DNA from: CAVDRM01 sp963626285
GTDB taxonomy: Bacteria > Bacillota > Clostridia > Christensenellales > Aristaeellaceae
Direction of reading: 5' to 3'
DNA length: 20,806 bases
Assembly: GCA_963626285.1 (NCBI GenBank)
Contig: CAVFWQ010000024.1
Location: forward strand, 1-20,806
The position numbers were made by a program, and so were the translations under genes. This document shows positions 1-7,685 of the stretch, in pieces (the stretch's first letter is position 1; every line of letters begins with the position of its first letter). The notes beneath the pieces are model-generated. The model worked only from the letters and a program-made list of their open reading frames with translations, was not told the origin of the DNA and did no database searches.

Positions 1-55
1 ATTCTACAACAGGAGGTCTCTTTTTTCTACTGTCCGTTAAACGGGGAACGGTCCA
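1..55. repeat. Left copy of a 55-bp exact terminal inverted repeat
   Basis: Bases 1-55 are the exact reverse complement of the last 55 bases of the window, and the match stops at base 56 (g, where t would be needed). The repeat contains the 11-base near-palindrome CCGTTTAACGG (reverse strand) and a run of six T. No gene or transposase lies in it. An exact length of 55 at both ends of a contig is what a de Bruijn assembler using 55-mers leaves when both ends enter the same repeat. The repeat is therefore probably a longer dispersed element cut at this point. That is an inference; the exact match is seen directly. Confidence 0.9.
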
Positions 56-92
56 GTCTCCTTTTGAGAGACAGCCTCTTTCATTTGCCCCG

Positions 93-1937
93 TTATGCTT
101 CTTTCTTATTGAGTATATTCATGAATTCTTCGCCCGTGATGGTTTCCTTCTCCAGCAGGAACTGCGCCAGCTCATCGAGCTTGGAGCGATTTTCCTTGAG
201 GATGGAGACGGCCTTTTCGTGCGCTTCACGAATCAGCCCCGTCACCTCGCGGTCAATGAGGGAGGCGGTTTCCGCACTGCACTGCAGGGAGGTGTCTCCG
301 CCCAGATACTGGCCGGTCACGGTTTCCAGCGCCACCATGCCGAAATTGTCGCTCATGCCGTAGCGCGTAATCATGGCGCGGGCAAGGCGCGTGGCCTTTT
401 CGATGTCGTTGGACGCGCCGGAGGTGATGGAGTTGAACTCGACCTCCTCCGCCGCACGACCGCCGGTCAGCGTGGTGAGCTGCACCATGGCCTCTTCCTT
501 GCTCATCAGCACCTTCTCGTCCTCCTCCACCTGCATGGTGTAGCCCAATGCGCCGGAGGTGCGCGGAATGATGGTGATCTTGGTGACGGGCGCTGCGTTT
601 TTCTGCTTGGCGGCGACCAGCGCGTGACCGATTTCGTGATAGGCGATGATGCGCTTTTCTCTGTCGGAAATCACCGCGCCCTTGCGCTGATAGCCCGCGA
701 TGACGGTCTCCACGCTCTCCTCCAAGTCCGCCTGAGAAACGGCGTCATGGCCGGAGCGCACCGCACGAAGCGCGGCCTCGTTGATGATGTTCGCCAGTTC
801 CGCGCCGGACGCGCCGGAGGTGGCGCGGGCGATGGCGGTCATATCGACCTTTTCTTCAAACTTGACGTCCTTTGCGTGGACATTCAGGATGGCGACACGC
901 CCCTTCAAATCGGGCAGCTCCACGGGCACGCGGCGGTCAAAGCGGCCGGGGCGCAGCAGGGCGGGGTCAAGGATTTCGGGACGGTTGGTGGCGGCCAGAA
1001 TGACAACGCCCTTGTTGCTGTCAAAGCCGTCCATTTCGGCCAAAAGCTGGTTTAATGTCTGCTCGCGCTCGTCGTTGCCGCCGGAAATGCCCGCGCCGGC
1101 ATCGCGCTTCTTGCCGATGGTGTCGATTTCATCAATGAACACGATGCAGGGCGCTTTCTCCGTGGCCTGTTTGAACAGGTCGCGCACCTTGGCCGCGCCC
1201 ATGCCGACGAACATTTCAACGAATTCCGAGCCGCTGATGGAGAAGAAGGGCACCTTCGCCTCGCCCGCAACGGCCTTGGCCAGCAGCGTTTTGCCCGTGC
1301 CGGGAGGTCCTACGAGCAGCACGCCCTTGGGCAGCTTCGCGCCGATTTTGGCGTATTTGTCCGTGTTATGGAGATAGTCCACGATCTCCAGCAGCGCTTC
1401 CTTGGCTTCATCCTGACCGGCGACGTCCTTGAAGGTCTTTCCGGTCTGCGCTTCGATGTAGATTTTCGCGTTCGCCTTGCCTAATTGCAGAGCGTTCGGG
1501 TCGCCCACCATGCCGGACATCTTGCGCATCAGCAGACGGCCGAGCAGTGAGAAAAGGGCAATGGGCAGCACCCATGAAATCAGGAAGGTGATGATGGGCG
1601 AGGCCTGCGTGGGGATTTCCGCGCCGAACTCCACACCCTTTTCATACAGTTTTTCGGACAGGGTGTTGTCGTTCGGCCAGATGCCCGTTTGATAAATGCG
1701 GTCGTTGCCCTGTTCGTCCTTGGCGATGAACACAAGCGTCGAGCCGTCCTCCTCCAAGGCTGCCTGCGTGACCTTTCCTTCGTCCAGCAGCGCCAGCAGC
1801 TTACTGTACGGCACCTCCGTCACATGGTTGCCCAGCAGAGACGGAAAAACGAAGGCGTTCAGAAGCAGCATGGCCAGCACTGCGATGATGCAGTAGTAGA
1901 CGAGCGGCTTCTTCGGCATTTTTTGTTGCTCCTTCAT
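93..1937 (-). CDS. ftsH: ATP-dependent zinc metalloprotease FtsH
   Basis: Membrane-anchored AAA+ protease that unfolds and degrades membrane and short-lived cytosolic proteins; the family works as a hexamer. The 614 residues cover the usual length. There are two membrane segments at about 14-32 and 115-137 with the extracytoplasmic domain between them. Walker A GPPGTGKT is at 210-217, Walker B IVFIDE at 265-270, the second region of homology ends in GRFDR near 331-335, the zinc site HEIGH is at 434-438 and the third metal ligand is probably D511 in SNDIEKA. The pore motif reads FVGMGAAK where FVGVGASR is usual, a mild variation. The start at 1937 has GGGAG upstream; an ATG six codons later has AAGGAG at good distance and could be the true start. 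It is transcribed alone and divergently from the tRNA genes. The usual tilS/hpt neighbours are absent. Confidence 0.97.
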   Translation of the reverse strand: MKEQQKMPKKPLVYYCIIAVLAMLLLNAFVFPSLLGNHVTEVPYSKLLALLDEGKVTQAALEEDGSTLVFIAKDEQGNDRIYQTGIWPNDNTLSEKLYEKGVEFGAEIPTQASPIITFLISWVLPIALFSLLGRLLMRKMSGMVGDPNALQLGKANAKIYIEAQTGKTFKDVAGQDEAKEALLEIVDYLHNTDKYAKIGAKLPKGVLLVGPPGTGKTLLAKAVAGEAKVPFFSISGSEFVEMFVGMGAAKVRDLFKQATEKAPCIVFIDEIDTIGKKRDAGAGISGGNDEREQTLNQLLAEMDGFDSNKGVVILAATNRPEILDPALLRPGRFDRRVPVELPDLKGRVAILNVHAKDVKFEEKVDMTAIARATSGASGAELANIINEAALRAVRSGHDAVSQADLEESVETVIAGYQRKGAVISDREKRIIAYHEIGHALVAAKQKNAAPVTKITIIPRTSGALGYTMQVEEDEKVLMSKEEAMVQLTTLTGGRAAEEVEFNSITSGASNDIEKATRLARAMITRYGMSDNFGMVALETVTGQYLGGDTSLQCSAETASLIDREVTGLIREAHEKAVSILKENRSKLDELAQFLLEKETITGEEFMNILNKKEA

Positions 1938-1977
1938 ACCTCAAGCTCCCTTCCGGCGCTTCTGATGCGCCGCCCCT

Positions 1978-2007
1978 ATTATCCCACAATTCGGCATGCC
2001 GTTGCAA
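1978..2007 (-). promoter_or_regulatory. Probable sigma-A promoter of ftsH
   Basis: On the minus strand, TTGCAA (2007-2002) is followed after 18 bases by GATAAT (1983-1978). This predicts a leader of roughly 35 bases before the ftsH start. Both hexamers are close to consensus. No CtsR or CIRCE heat-shock operator was recognised nearby. Confidence 0.6.
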
Positions 2008-2103
2008 GCTTTTTTAAGGCGAAAAAAAGGCAAAGAAAGGGACGAATTTTGACGGAATGAAAAGGCGGCATCACGAAAGCCCGAAAAAATTTTTCAAAAA
2101 CGC

Positions 2104-2132
2104 TTGCATTTTGGAAATCCCTGCGCTATAAT
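2104..2132 (+). promoter_or_regulatory. Promoter of tRNA-Arg
   Basis: TTGCAT (2104-2109) and a perfect TATAAT (2127-2132) are separated by 17 bases. The tRNA 5' end lies 30 bases past the -10 box, leaving room for a short precursor leader. Confidence 0.85.
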
Positions 2133-2161
2133 AATCAAGCTGTTGAAAACAGCTCCGGTGT

Positions 2162-2238
2162 GCGCCCTTAGCTCAGCTGGATAGAGTGTTTGACTACGAA
2201 TCAAAAGGCCGAGGGTTCGAATCCCCCAGGGCGCGCCA
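2162..2238 (+). tRNA. tRNA-Arg (anticodon ACG)
   Basis: The acceptor strands GCGCCCT (2162-2168) and AGGGCGC (2228-2234) pair over 7 bp, followed by discriminator G and an encoded CCA. The D arm carries AGCTCAGCTGGATAGAG. The anticodon stem TTTGA/TCAAA encloses loop CTACGAA, giving anticodon ACG, which is deaminated to ICG and reads CGU/CGC/CGA in bacteria. The T arm has GGTTCGAATCC. It is a complete, standard class I tRNA in its own transcription unit. Confidence 0.97.
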
Positions 2239-2240
2239 CG

Positions 2241-2266
2241 ATCCGTCTCATGCGAGACGGATTTTA
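2241..2266 (+). terminator. Rho-independent terminator after tRNA-Arg
   Basis: A 9-bp perfect stem ATCCGTCTC/GAGACGGAT with a 4-base loop is followed by TTTAT, two bases after the tRNA CCA. Its stem is nearly the same as that of the terminator behind tRNA-Leu. Confidence 0.85.
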
Positions 2267-2322
2267 TCATATCCACTTGGGGAAATCCTCCGCGCAATTT
2301 CCGATTTTCGCCGCAAAAACGG

Positions 2323-2351
2323 TTGACAAAGCAGCTGGCATCCGTTATAAT
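2323..2351 (+). promoter_or_regulatory. Consensus promoter of tRNA-Leu
   Basis: TTGACA (2323-2328), a 17-base spacer and TATAAT (2346-2351) form a perfect sigma-A consensus promoter, as expected for a highly expressed stable RNA. The tRNA begins 18 bases past the -10 box. Confidence 0.93.
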
Positions 2352-2368
2352 AGTCAACGTTGCGGTGA

Positions 2369-2453
2369 GCGGCCATGGCGGAATTGGCATACGCGCACGT
2401 TTGAGGGGCGTGTTCTTAACCGAGTACGAGTTCAAGTCTCGTTGGCCGCACCA
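2369..2453 (+). tRNA. tRNA-Leu (anticodon GAG)
   Basis: The acceptor strands GCGGCCA (2369-2375) and TGGCCGC (2443-2449) pair over 7 bp, then discriminator A and an encoded CCA follow. The anticodon stem CACGT/GCGTG encloses loop TTGAGGG, giving anticodon GAG, which reads CUC/CUU. The extended variable arm (about TTCTTAACCGAGTA) makes the gene 85 bases long, as expected for a class II leucine tRNA. The T arm has AGTTCAAGTCT. Confidence 0.96.
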
Positions 2454-2456
2454 CAC

Positions 2457-2483
2457 TCCGTCTCGAAAGAGACGGAATTTTTG
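2457..2483 (+). terminator. Rho-independent terminator after tRNA-Leu
   Basis: An 8-bp perfect stem TCCGTCTC/GAGACGGA with a GAAA tetraloop is followed by ATTTTTG, three bases after the tRNA CCA. Confidence 0.92.
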
Positions 2484-2569
2484 TATTTTGGATCATTAAG
2501 CCGGGTGCAAAATAGCTTTTTCCTGCAAAAAACCGTTTTTTCGCAATCAATCATTTTCCGCTCCGTGCC

Positions 2570-2598
2570 TTTTCAAATGCGAACACCTGTGCTATAAT
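2570..2598 (+). promoter_or_regulatory. Probable promoter of uvrA
   Basis: TTTTCA (2570-2575, 4/6 match), a 17-base spacer and a perfect TATAAT (2593-2598) precede uvrA by about 43 bases. No sequence that I recognise as a LexA box (Gram-positive GAAC-N4-GTTC type) is present, so SOS control is not supported. Confidence 0.65.
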
Positions 2599-2641
2599 GG
2601 GCGCTGTCCGTGACATTGATGTGTGGAGGAAAGAGAACGGA

Positions 2642-5467
2642 ATGCATGAGTCCATTGTGGTCAGAGGGGCGCGGGTCAACAACCTGAAGAACGTCGATGT
2701 GACGATCCCGCGGGACAAGCTGGTGGTGTTTACAGGGCTGTCCGGCTCCGGCAAGTCGTCCCTGGCGTTTGATACCATTTACGCCGAGGGGCAGCGGCGG
2801 TACATCGAAAGCCTGTCGTCCTATGCCCGCCAGTTTTTGGGGCAGATGGATAAGCCGGATGTGGACACCATCGAAGGCTTGTCGCCCGCCATCTCCATCG
2901 ACCAGAAGACCACGGCGCGAAACCCGCGCTCGACCGTGGGCACGGTGACGGAGGTGCATGATTATCTGCGCCTGCTCTATGCCCGCATCGGCCATCCGCA
3001 CTGCCCCGAATGCGGGCGGGAAATCACCCAGCAGACGGTGGATCAGATGGTAGACCAGCTCATGCATCTGAGCGAAGGAACGAGACTGCAAATCATGGCG
3101 CCCGTTGTCCGCGCCCGCAAGGGTGAACATACGAAGCTGCTCTCGGATGCTTTGAAGAGCGGCTTTGTCCGCGTGCGCGTGGACGGCGAAATGTACGAGG
3201 CGGACGATGTGCCGCCGCTGGACAAGCAGAAAAAGCACTCCATCGAGCTGGTGGTGGACCGTGTGATTGTGCGTCCGGATGCGCAGCAGCGCCTGACGGA
3301 CAGCCTGGAGACCGCCATGAAGCAGTCCGGCGGACTGGCGGCGGTGCTGAATGTGACGACGGGCGAGGAACTGATGTTCTCCCAGAATTACGCCTGCCCC
3401 GATTGCGGCGTCAATATTGAGGAGCTTGCGCCGAGGATGTTCTCGTTCAATAACCCCTACGGCGCGTGCCCGCACTGCTCCGGCTTGGGCGCGACCATGA
3501 AGGTCAGCCCGGATCTGATCATCCCCGACAAGCAGAAATCCCTGCGCGAGGGCGCGGTTTCCTGCATGGGCTGGAACAACAGCGCAGAGGAGGGCAGCAT
3601 GGCGGCGCAGCTCTTCAGCGCGTTGGCCGCGCACCTGCATTTTTCTTTGGATACACCGGTGGGAAAGCTGCCGAAGGCGACCTTGCATAAAATCCTCTAC
3701 GGCCTTGGGAATGAAAAAATCAAGGTGCATTATGCCTCTGCGGGCGGCGAGGGCGTTTATATGACGGCCTATGAAGGCGTGATCCCCTCCCTGGAGCGGC
3801 GCTACCGCGAGACGACGAGCGACGTTATGAAGGCCGCTTACGAGGAATACATGGCCGAAGAGCCGTGCCCGGACTGCGGCGGCAGGCGGCTCAAAAAAGA
3901 GTCGCTGGCGGTCACGATAAACGGTCTGAATATCGCCCAGGTCAGCGATATGAACATCGAAGGGGCGCGGGACTTTCTGTCCGCGCTCACCCTGACCCAA
4001 AAGGAGGGCATGATTGCCGCGCCCATCGTGCGTGAAATCACGACGCGCCTGTCGTTTTTGATCGATGTGGGCTTAAAGTACCTGACGCTTTCCCGTGCGG
4101 CGGCGACCCTGTCCGGCGGCGAGGCGCAGCGCATCCGGCTGGCTACGCAGATAGGCAGCGGGCTGGTGGGCGTTCTATATATCCTGGATGAGCCGTCCAT
4201 CGGCCTGCACCAGCGCGACAATCAGAAGCTCATCCGCACCCTCAAAAATCTGCGCGATTTGGGCAACACCCTGATTGTGGTGGAGCATGACGAAGAGACC
4301 CTGCGAAGCGCGGACCACATCGTGGACATCGGTCCGGGCGCGGGCGAGCATGGCGGAGAAATCGTCGCCGAGGGAACGGTGCTGGATTTGATGAATGCGC
4401 CGCGCTCCGTTACGGGACAGTATCTGAGCGGGAAAAAGCGCATCGCCGTCCCCGCAAAAAGACGCATCCCGTCCGGCTATCTAACCGTGCGCGGCGCACG
4501 GGAGCATAACCTCAAAAACATTGACGTGCGCTTTCCCCTGGGCGTGTTCTGCGCCGTGACGGGCGTGTCCGGCTCCGGCAAGAGCAGCCTTGTCAATTCT
4601 ATCCTCTACCGCGCCCTGGCGCACGACCTCAATCGGGCGCGGCTCAAGCCCTCCGGCTATGCGGCCATCGAGGGCGAGGAGCAGCTCGACAAAATCATCT
4701 GCATCGACCAAAGCCCCATCGGGCGTACCCCGCGCAGCAATCCGGCGACCTATACGGGGCTGTTTGACCTCATCCGCAGGGTGTTTGCCCAGTGCCCCGA
4801 AGCGAAGGTGCGCGGCTACAAGGAGAACCGTTTTTCCTTCAATGTGAAGGGCGGGCGCTGCGAGGCGTGTTCGGGCGACGGCCTCATCAAAATCGAGATG
4901 CACTTCATGGCAGACCTTTATGTTCCCTGTGAGGTCTGCAAGGGGCAGCGCTATAACCGAGAGACGCTGGAGGTCAGGTATCGCGGACACTCCATCAGCG
5001 ATGTGCTGAACATGACGGTGGAGGAGGCAATGGCGGTCTTTGAAAACCATCCGTCCATCATGATCAAGCTGCGCACCCTGTATGACGTCGGCCTTGGCTA
5101 TATGCGTCTCGGGCAGAACAGCACTACCCTGTCGGGCGGCGAGGCGCAGCGCGTGAAGCTGGCCACGGAGCTGTCGCGCAGGGCAACGGGGCGCACGCTG
5201 ATTTTGCTGGATGAGCCGACCACGGGTCTGCATGTCGATGATGTGTCGCGGCTGATTGCCGTTTTGCAGCGGCTGACGGACGCAGGCAACACGGTGCTGG
5301 TCATCGAGCATAACCTGGACGTCATCAAAACGGCGGACTACCTCATCGACTTAGGGCCGGAGGGCGGCGAGGAAGGCGGACAAATCGTCGCACAGGGGAC
5401 GCCGGAGGAAGTCGCCGGGGCCGAGCAATCGTATACGGGGCAATTTTTGAAGAGCCTTTTGACCTGA
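2642..5467 (+). CDS. uvrA: UvrABC excinuclease subunit A
   Basis: DNA-damage recognition ATPase of nucleotide excision repair; it loads UvrB onto lesions. The 941 residues match the roughly 940 of the family. It has two ABC ATPase halves, with Walker A GLSGSGKSS near 32-40 and GVSGSGKSS at 641-649. There are two ABC signatures, LSGGEAQRIRLA and LSGGEAQRVKLA, and two LDEP Walker B motifs. Zinc modules appear as CPDC...CPHC (around 3394-3479) and CEAC...CEVC (around 4860-4940), plus an additional CPEC. The reading frame stays open back to 2597, but that ATG lies inside the -10 box. The start at 2642 has GGAGGA 11 bases upstream and gives the standard MHESIVVRGAR N-terminus. No uvrB is adjacent. 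Confidence 0.97.
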   Translation: MHESIVVRGARVNNLKNVDVTIPRDKLVVFTGLSGSGKSSLAFDTIYAEGQRRYIESLSSYARQFLGQMDKPDVDTIEGLSPAISIDQKTTARNPRSTVGTVTEVHDYLRLLYARIGHPHCPECGREITQQTVDQMVDQLMHLSEGTRLQIMAPVVRARKGEHTKLLSDALKSGFVRVRVDGEMYEADDVPPLDKQKKHSIELVVDRVIVRPDAQQRLTDSLETAMKQSGGLAAVLNVTTGEELMFSQNYACPDCGVNIEELAPRMFSFNNPYGACPHCSGLGATMKVSPDLIIPDKQKSLREGAVSCMGWNNSAEEGSMAAQLFSALAAHLHFSLDTPVGKLPKATLHKILYGLGNEKIKVHYASAGGEGVYMTAYEGVIPSLERRYRETTSDVMKAAYEEYMAEEPCPDCGGRRLKKESLAVTINGLNIAQVSDMNIEGARDFLSALTLTQKEGMIAAPIVREITTRLSFLIDVGLKYLTLSRAAATLSGGEAQRIRLATQIGSGLVGVLYILDEPSIGLHQRDNQKLIRTLKNLRDLGNTLIVVEHDEETLRSADHIVDIGPGAGEHGGEIVAEGTVLDLMNAPRSVTGQYLSGKKRIAVPAKRRIPSGYLTVRGAREHNLKNIDVRFPLGVFCAVTGVSGSGKSSLVNSILYRALAHDLNRARLKPSGYAAIEGEEQLDKIICIDQSPIGRTPRSNPATYTGLFDLIRRVFAQCPEAKVRGYKENRFSFNVKGGRCEACSGDGLIKIEMHFMADLYVPCEVCKGQRYNRETLEVRYRGHSISDVLNMTVEEAMAVFENHPSIMIKLRTLYDVGLGYMRLGQNSTTLSGGEAQRVKLATELSRRATGRTLILLDEPTTGLHVDDVSRLIAVLQRLTDAGNTVLVIEHNLDVIKTADYLIDLGPEGGEEGGQIVAQGTPEEVAGAEQSYTGQFLKSLLT

Positions 5468-5487
5468 AGCCGGGAATATGCTATAAT
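5459..5487 (+). promoter_or_regulatory. Promoter of the HIT-family gene
   Basis: TTGACC (5459-5464), a 17-base spacer and TATAAT (5482-5487). The -35 box overlaps the last codons of uvrA and runs up to its stop codon, so this gene has its own promoter in addition to any read-through from uvrA. Confidence 0.85.
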
Positions 5488-5525
5488 ATACATGACAAAA
5501 CGCTTTTGAGAAAGGAAGAAGGCCG

Positions 5526-5870
5526 ATGAACGATTGCCTGTTTTGCAAAATCATTGCAGGGGATATTCCGTCCTCAAAGGTCTATGAGGATGAATGCTGC
5601 TATGCCTTCCGCGACATCGATCCGCAGGCGCGCGTCCACATTGTGGTCGTGCCGAAAACGCACGTTCAGAGCATGGATGCGCTGGTGGGTCTGAAGGACG
5701 CGGAGGTCGTCGGGCTGATGCGCGCCGTGAGCAAAATCGCCCGTCAGGAGGGGCTGGCCGATACCGGCTACCGCGTCATTTCCAACTGCGGTGCGGATGC
5801 CTGCCAGAGCGTACCGCATCTGCACATCCACATCCTGGGCGGCGAAAAAATGAGCGAAAAGATGGCATGA
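5526..5870 (+). CDS. hinT: HIT-family (HinT-like) nucleotide phosphoramidase
   Basis: Small histidine-triad protein of the HinT branch, whose members are dimers that hydrolyse adenosine phosphoramidates and similar nucleotidyl conjugates; the physiological substrate is not settled. The 114 residues are the usual length. The N-terminus has CLFCKI, a cysteine pair common in HinT proteins, then IPSSKVYED. The C-terminus carries the triad HLHIHIL, with QSVPHLH as in the family consensus. A Shine-Dalgarno AAAGGAAG sits upstream. It lies between uvrA and rpsU. HIT next to rpsU is a familiar Firmicutes pairing, though yqeY, often the next gene, is missing here. The symbol rests on family resemblance. 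Confidence 0.93.
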   Translation: MNDCLFCKIIAGDIPSSKVYEDECCYAFRDIDPQARVHIVVVPKTHVQSMDALVGLKDAEVVGLMRAVSKIARQEGLADTGYRVISNCGADACQSVPHLHIHILGGEKMSEKMA

Positions 5871-5934
5871 TTCGCCTGATTTTGGCCGAAACCGCGCAAT
5901 AAGTGTAAAAAACCTGTGACGCATAAAAAATCAG

Positions 5935-5963
5935 TTGACGAGTATGCCCGTTCGCGGTATAAT
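5935..5963 (+). promoter_or_regulatory. Promoter of rpsU
   Basis: TTGACG (5935-5940), a 17-base spacer and TATAAT (5958-5963). The predicted start near 5970 gives a leader of about 65 bases that can fold (see findings). Confidence 0.9.
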
Positions 5964-6035
5964 ACAGGCACGGTCGCCAGTCCGCTGTGGAAGCAGCGAT
6001 GTCCGAGGCGAGAGTGGCGAAGGGAGGGAAACAAG

Positions 6036-6209
6036 GTGTCTGAGGTTCGAGTCAAAGAAAACGAGTCGCTGGAAAGCGCTCTCAAGCGGTTCAAGCGTCA
6101 GTGCGCTCGTGCGGGCGTGTTGGCTGAGGTTCGCAAGCGCGAACATTACGAAAAGCCCAGCGTAAAGCGCAAGAAGAAGGCGGAGGCTGCGCGCAAGCGT
6201 AAGTACTGA
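6036..6209 (+). CDS. rpsU: 30S ribosomal protein bS21
   Basis: Small basic protein of the 30S head/platform region that contacts the 3' end of 16S rRNA and helps translation initiation. The 57 residues start SEVRVKENESLESALKRFKR and end in a lysine/arginine-rich tail (KRKKKAEAARKRKY), the standard bS21 layout. The start is a GTG with AGGGAGGG seven bases upstream. The frame is open further upstream to 5916, but that extension crosses the promoter and matches nothing in the family. A strong terminator follows 11 bases after the stop. Confidence 0.96.
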   Translation: MSEVRVKENESLESALKRFKRQCARAGVLAEVRKREHYEKPSVKRKKKAEAARKRKY

Positions 6210-6220
6210 TCCTTATCGGA

Positions 6221-6252
6221 TGGAAGCCGGCAAAGGCCGGCTTCCATTTTTT
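6221..6252 (+). terminator. Rho-independent terminator of rpsU
   Basis: An 11-bp perfect GC-rich stem TGGAAGCCGGC/GCCGGCTTCCA with loop AAAG is followed by TTTTTTG. Confidence 0.95.
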
Positions 6253-6263
6253 GTATAAAGCAG

Positions 6264-6291
6264 CTCCCCGCTCGCAAAACCGAGCGGGGAG
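6264..6291 (-). terminator. Hairpin between rpsU and the sigma cassette, probable minus-strand terminator
   Basis: CTCCCCGCTCG/CGAGCGGGGAG form an 11-bp stem around a 6-base loop, about 50 bases downstream of the last gene of the minus-strand sigma cassette. The T-tract on either strand is weak (GTTTGAGG on plus, CTGCTTTAT on minus), so it may act as a transcript end or insulator rather than a classic terminator. It closely resembles the hairpin at 8261-8290. Confidence 0.6.
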
Positions 6292-6341
6292 TTTGAGGAT
6301 AATCTTTTCTATTTTGACGGCGCAGTGTCGTTTTTACATCA

Positions 6342-6716
6342 TTATCCGTTTCCGCCTTCGTCCACGGAAAGCTCAAGGCACGCGCCCGTACAGGCATTCA
6401 GAACGACCGTAAACCCCAAGGCGTGCGTCATGACCGTGATGCGAAGCCGGTCGTTCTCAAGGGTCATCTGCGGCTCATAGTCCGCCATCATTTCCCATGA
6501 TGTGTCCTGATTGACCTGCATACAGTAGGTTGCCAGCACACGGAACAGGGCTTCGGGCGAAAGCATTTGCTCATGGCTTTCAAGCGCCGAACAGACATCA
6601 CGGTTTTCGTCCTGCGCATACCATGCGGCCAGCACATCATCAATGGTGCTTTCCTTTGCCATGGCGGGCATCACAGCCAGCAGCAGGCAAAGAATGCAGA
6701 TAAAGAAACGCTTCAT
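6342..6716 (-). CDS. Small secreted protein of the ECF sigma cassette, function unknown
   Basis: Not assigned to a named family. The 124 residues begin with a signal peptide (MKRFF, hydrophobic stretch to about 17, then an AMA|KES cleavage site near 20), so the mature protein is about 104 residues and exported. The mature part has four cysteines (42, 65, 109, 113), allowing one or two disulfides. Its last 23 residues, starting FTVVLN and ending GGNG, align without gaps to the last 23 of the membrane protein encoded just upstream, with about 12 identities, and look like a PepSY-type beta-hairpin end. GAAGGAG is well placed before the ATG. As the third gene of the sigma cassette it probably modulates or mimics the sensor domain; that role is inference. 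Confidence 0.75.
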   Translation of the reverse strand: MKRFFICILCLLLAVMPAMAKESTIDDVLAAWYAQDENRDVCSALESHEQMLSPEALFRVLATYCMQVNQDTSWEMMADYEPQMTLENDRLRITVMTHALGFTVVLNACTGACLELSVDEGGNG

Positions 6717-6764
6717 GTTTTTTCTCCTTCATGATGGTTATGATTTGATGCGGATGCGGCCGCT

Positions 6765-7685
6765 TCAGCCGTTTCCGCCCGTCAGGACGTTGGTCAGGAG
6801 CACCTCGCCGGTCTTGCCGTCCAGCACTACGCCGAAATCATATTCAACGTCTTCGTAACGAATATAGATGGAGAAAGCCCAGCGGGTCTGTCCCTGCGCG
6901 TTTTGAGAGAAGTCGCTGTTTTCGTCGTTTTCGTCTTCTCTGACCAGCTCCCCGTTCGCAACGACGGAGGCATCCAGCCCGAATTCCTCGCTGACGGCCT
7001 GCACAGCGATGTCAAACGCCTGTCGGAAGGTCAGGTCGTCCGCGCCGGGTGTGGCTTGTGTCCAGATTTCGCCCATCCACAGGCGCTCGCCCTCTTTGAG
7101 CTGCACGGCGGGCGTAGCGATTGGCTCGGCATCGGCCTTCTCCTGCTGATACAGGGGGATGGAATATCCGCTTGCCGCGTCCCAGTCTGCAAGCGCCGCT
7201 TCCAGCTGCTTTTCGCCCCAGACGGATGCATTCAGCGCGCCGGATTCGTAAACGGCCGCGTCCACATCGTCATAGCTCCACGAGGCCGCTGCCTTTCCGT
7301 CCTGAACGGTCACGGTATATTCTCCGGTCAGCGATGGATGGATCGTGTCGCTCTTCAGGGTCATTACGAATACGCCGTCCCTTTCTTCGGTCGTCCATTG
7401 GAACAGGCCGAGGGTCTTGGCTGTCAGGCCGTATTTTTCCTGGAGGGCGGTGCGCGCAAGGCTGACCTTTTCCGCCTGCATGGAGCGCGTCACGGTGACG
7501 GCGGCCACGGCGACCGCTGCGATGAGAACAAGCGTCAGTGTAACGGCCAGCGCCGTGGAAATTCTCTTTTTCATGATGGGAAACTCCTTTCCGTATGTCC
7601 GTCGGACGACGGCACGGCGGCTTTCCTCCGAAAACCGCAGAGAGGAAAGGCCTTGTTCAAGGATGTCTTTCAAATCATTCTTCAT
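6765..7685 (-). CDS. Single-pass membrane protein, probable anti-sigma factor
   Basis: The 306 residues have a cytoplasmic segment of about 40, one membrane helix at about 43-66 and a large extracytoplasmic part. The latter includes a domain around 84-145, a linker, and a C-terminal PepSY-like region from about 216 (RQAFDIAVQAV) to the GGNG end. This topology, plus an 11-base overlap with the ECF sigma gene, is typical of anti-sigma factors that hold the sigma at the membrane. The short N-terminus lacks the HxxxCxxC zinc motif of ZAS-type anti-sigmas. An internal ATG at codon 38 (7574) has AAAGGAG nine bases upstream and is followed by a signal-like MKKR plus helix, so a second product lacking the cytoplasmic part is possible. 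The anti-sigma role is inferred from context and topology. Confidence 0.8.
   Translation of the reverse strand: MKNDLKDILEQGLSSLRFSEESRRAVVRRTYGKEFPIMKKRISTALAVTLTLVLIAAVAVAAVTVTRSMQAEKVSLARTALQEKYGLTAKTLGLFQWTTEERDGVFVMTLKSDTIHPSLTGEYTVTVQDGKAAASWSYDDVDAAVYESGALNASVWGEKQLEAALADWDAASGYSIPLYQQEKADAEPIATPAVQLKEGERLWMGEIWTQATPGADDLTFRQAFDIAVQAVSEEFGLDASVVANGELVREDENDENSDFSQNAQGQTRWAFSIYIRYEDVEYDFGVVLDGKTGEVLLTNVLTGGNG

Noticed and set aside
219..1055. 278-codon open frame antisense to ftsH
   Set aside because: His/Gly/Ala-rich shadow of ftsH with no motif and no ribosome site.
2162..2453. tRNA genes as integration (att) sites of a mobile island
   Set aside because: Both tRNAs are followed directly by their own terminators; no integrase and no repeat of a tRNA 3' end was seen elsewhere in the window.
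2573..4000. 475-codon open frame antisense to uvrA
   Set aside because: It mirrors the codon pattern of the GC-rich uvrA frame, is rich in Arg/His low-complexity sequence, has no recognisable domain and lies wholly within a clear essential gene.
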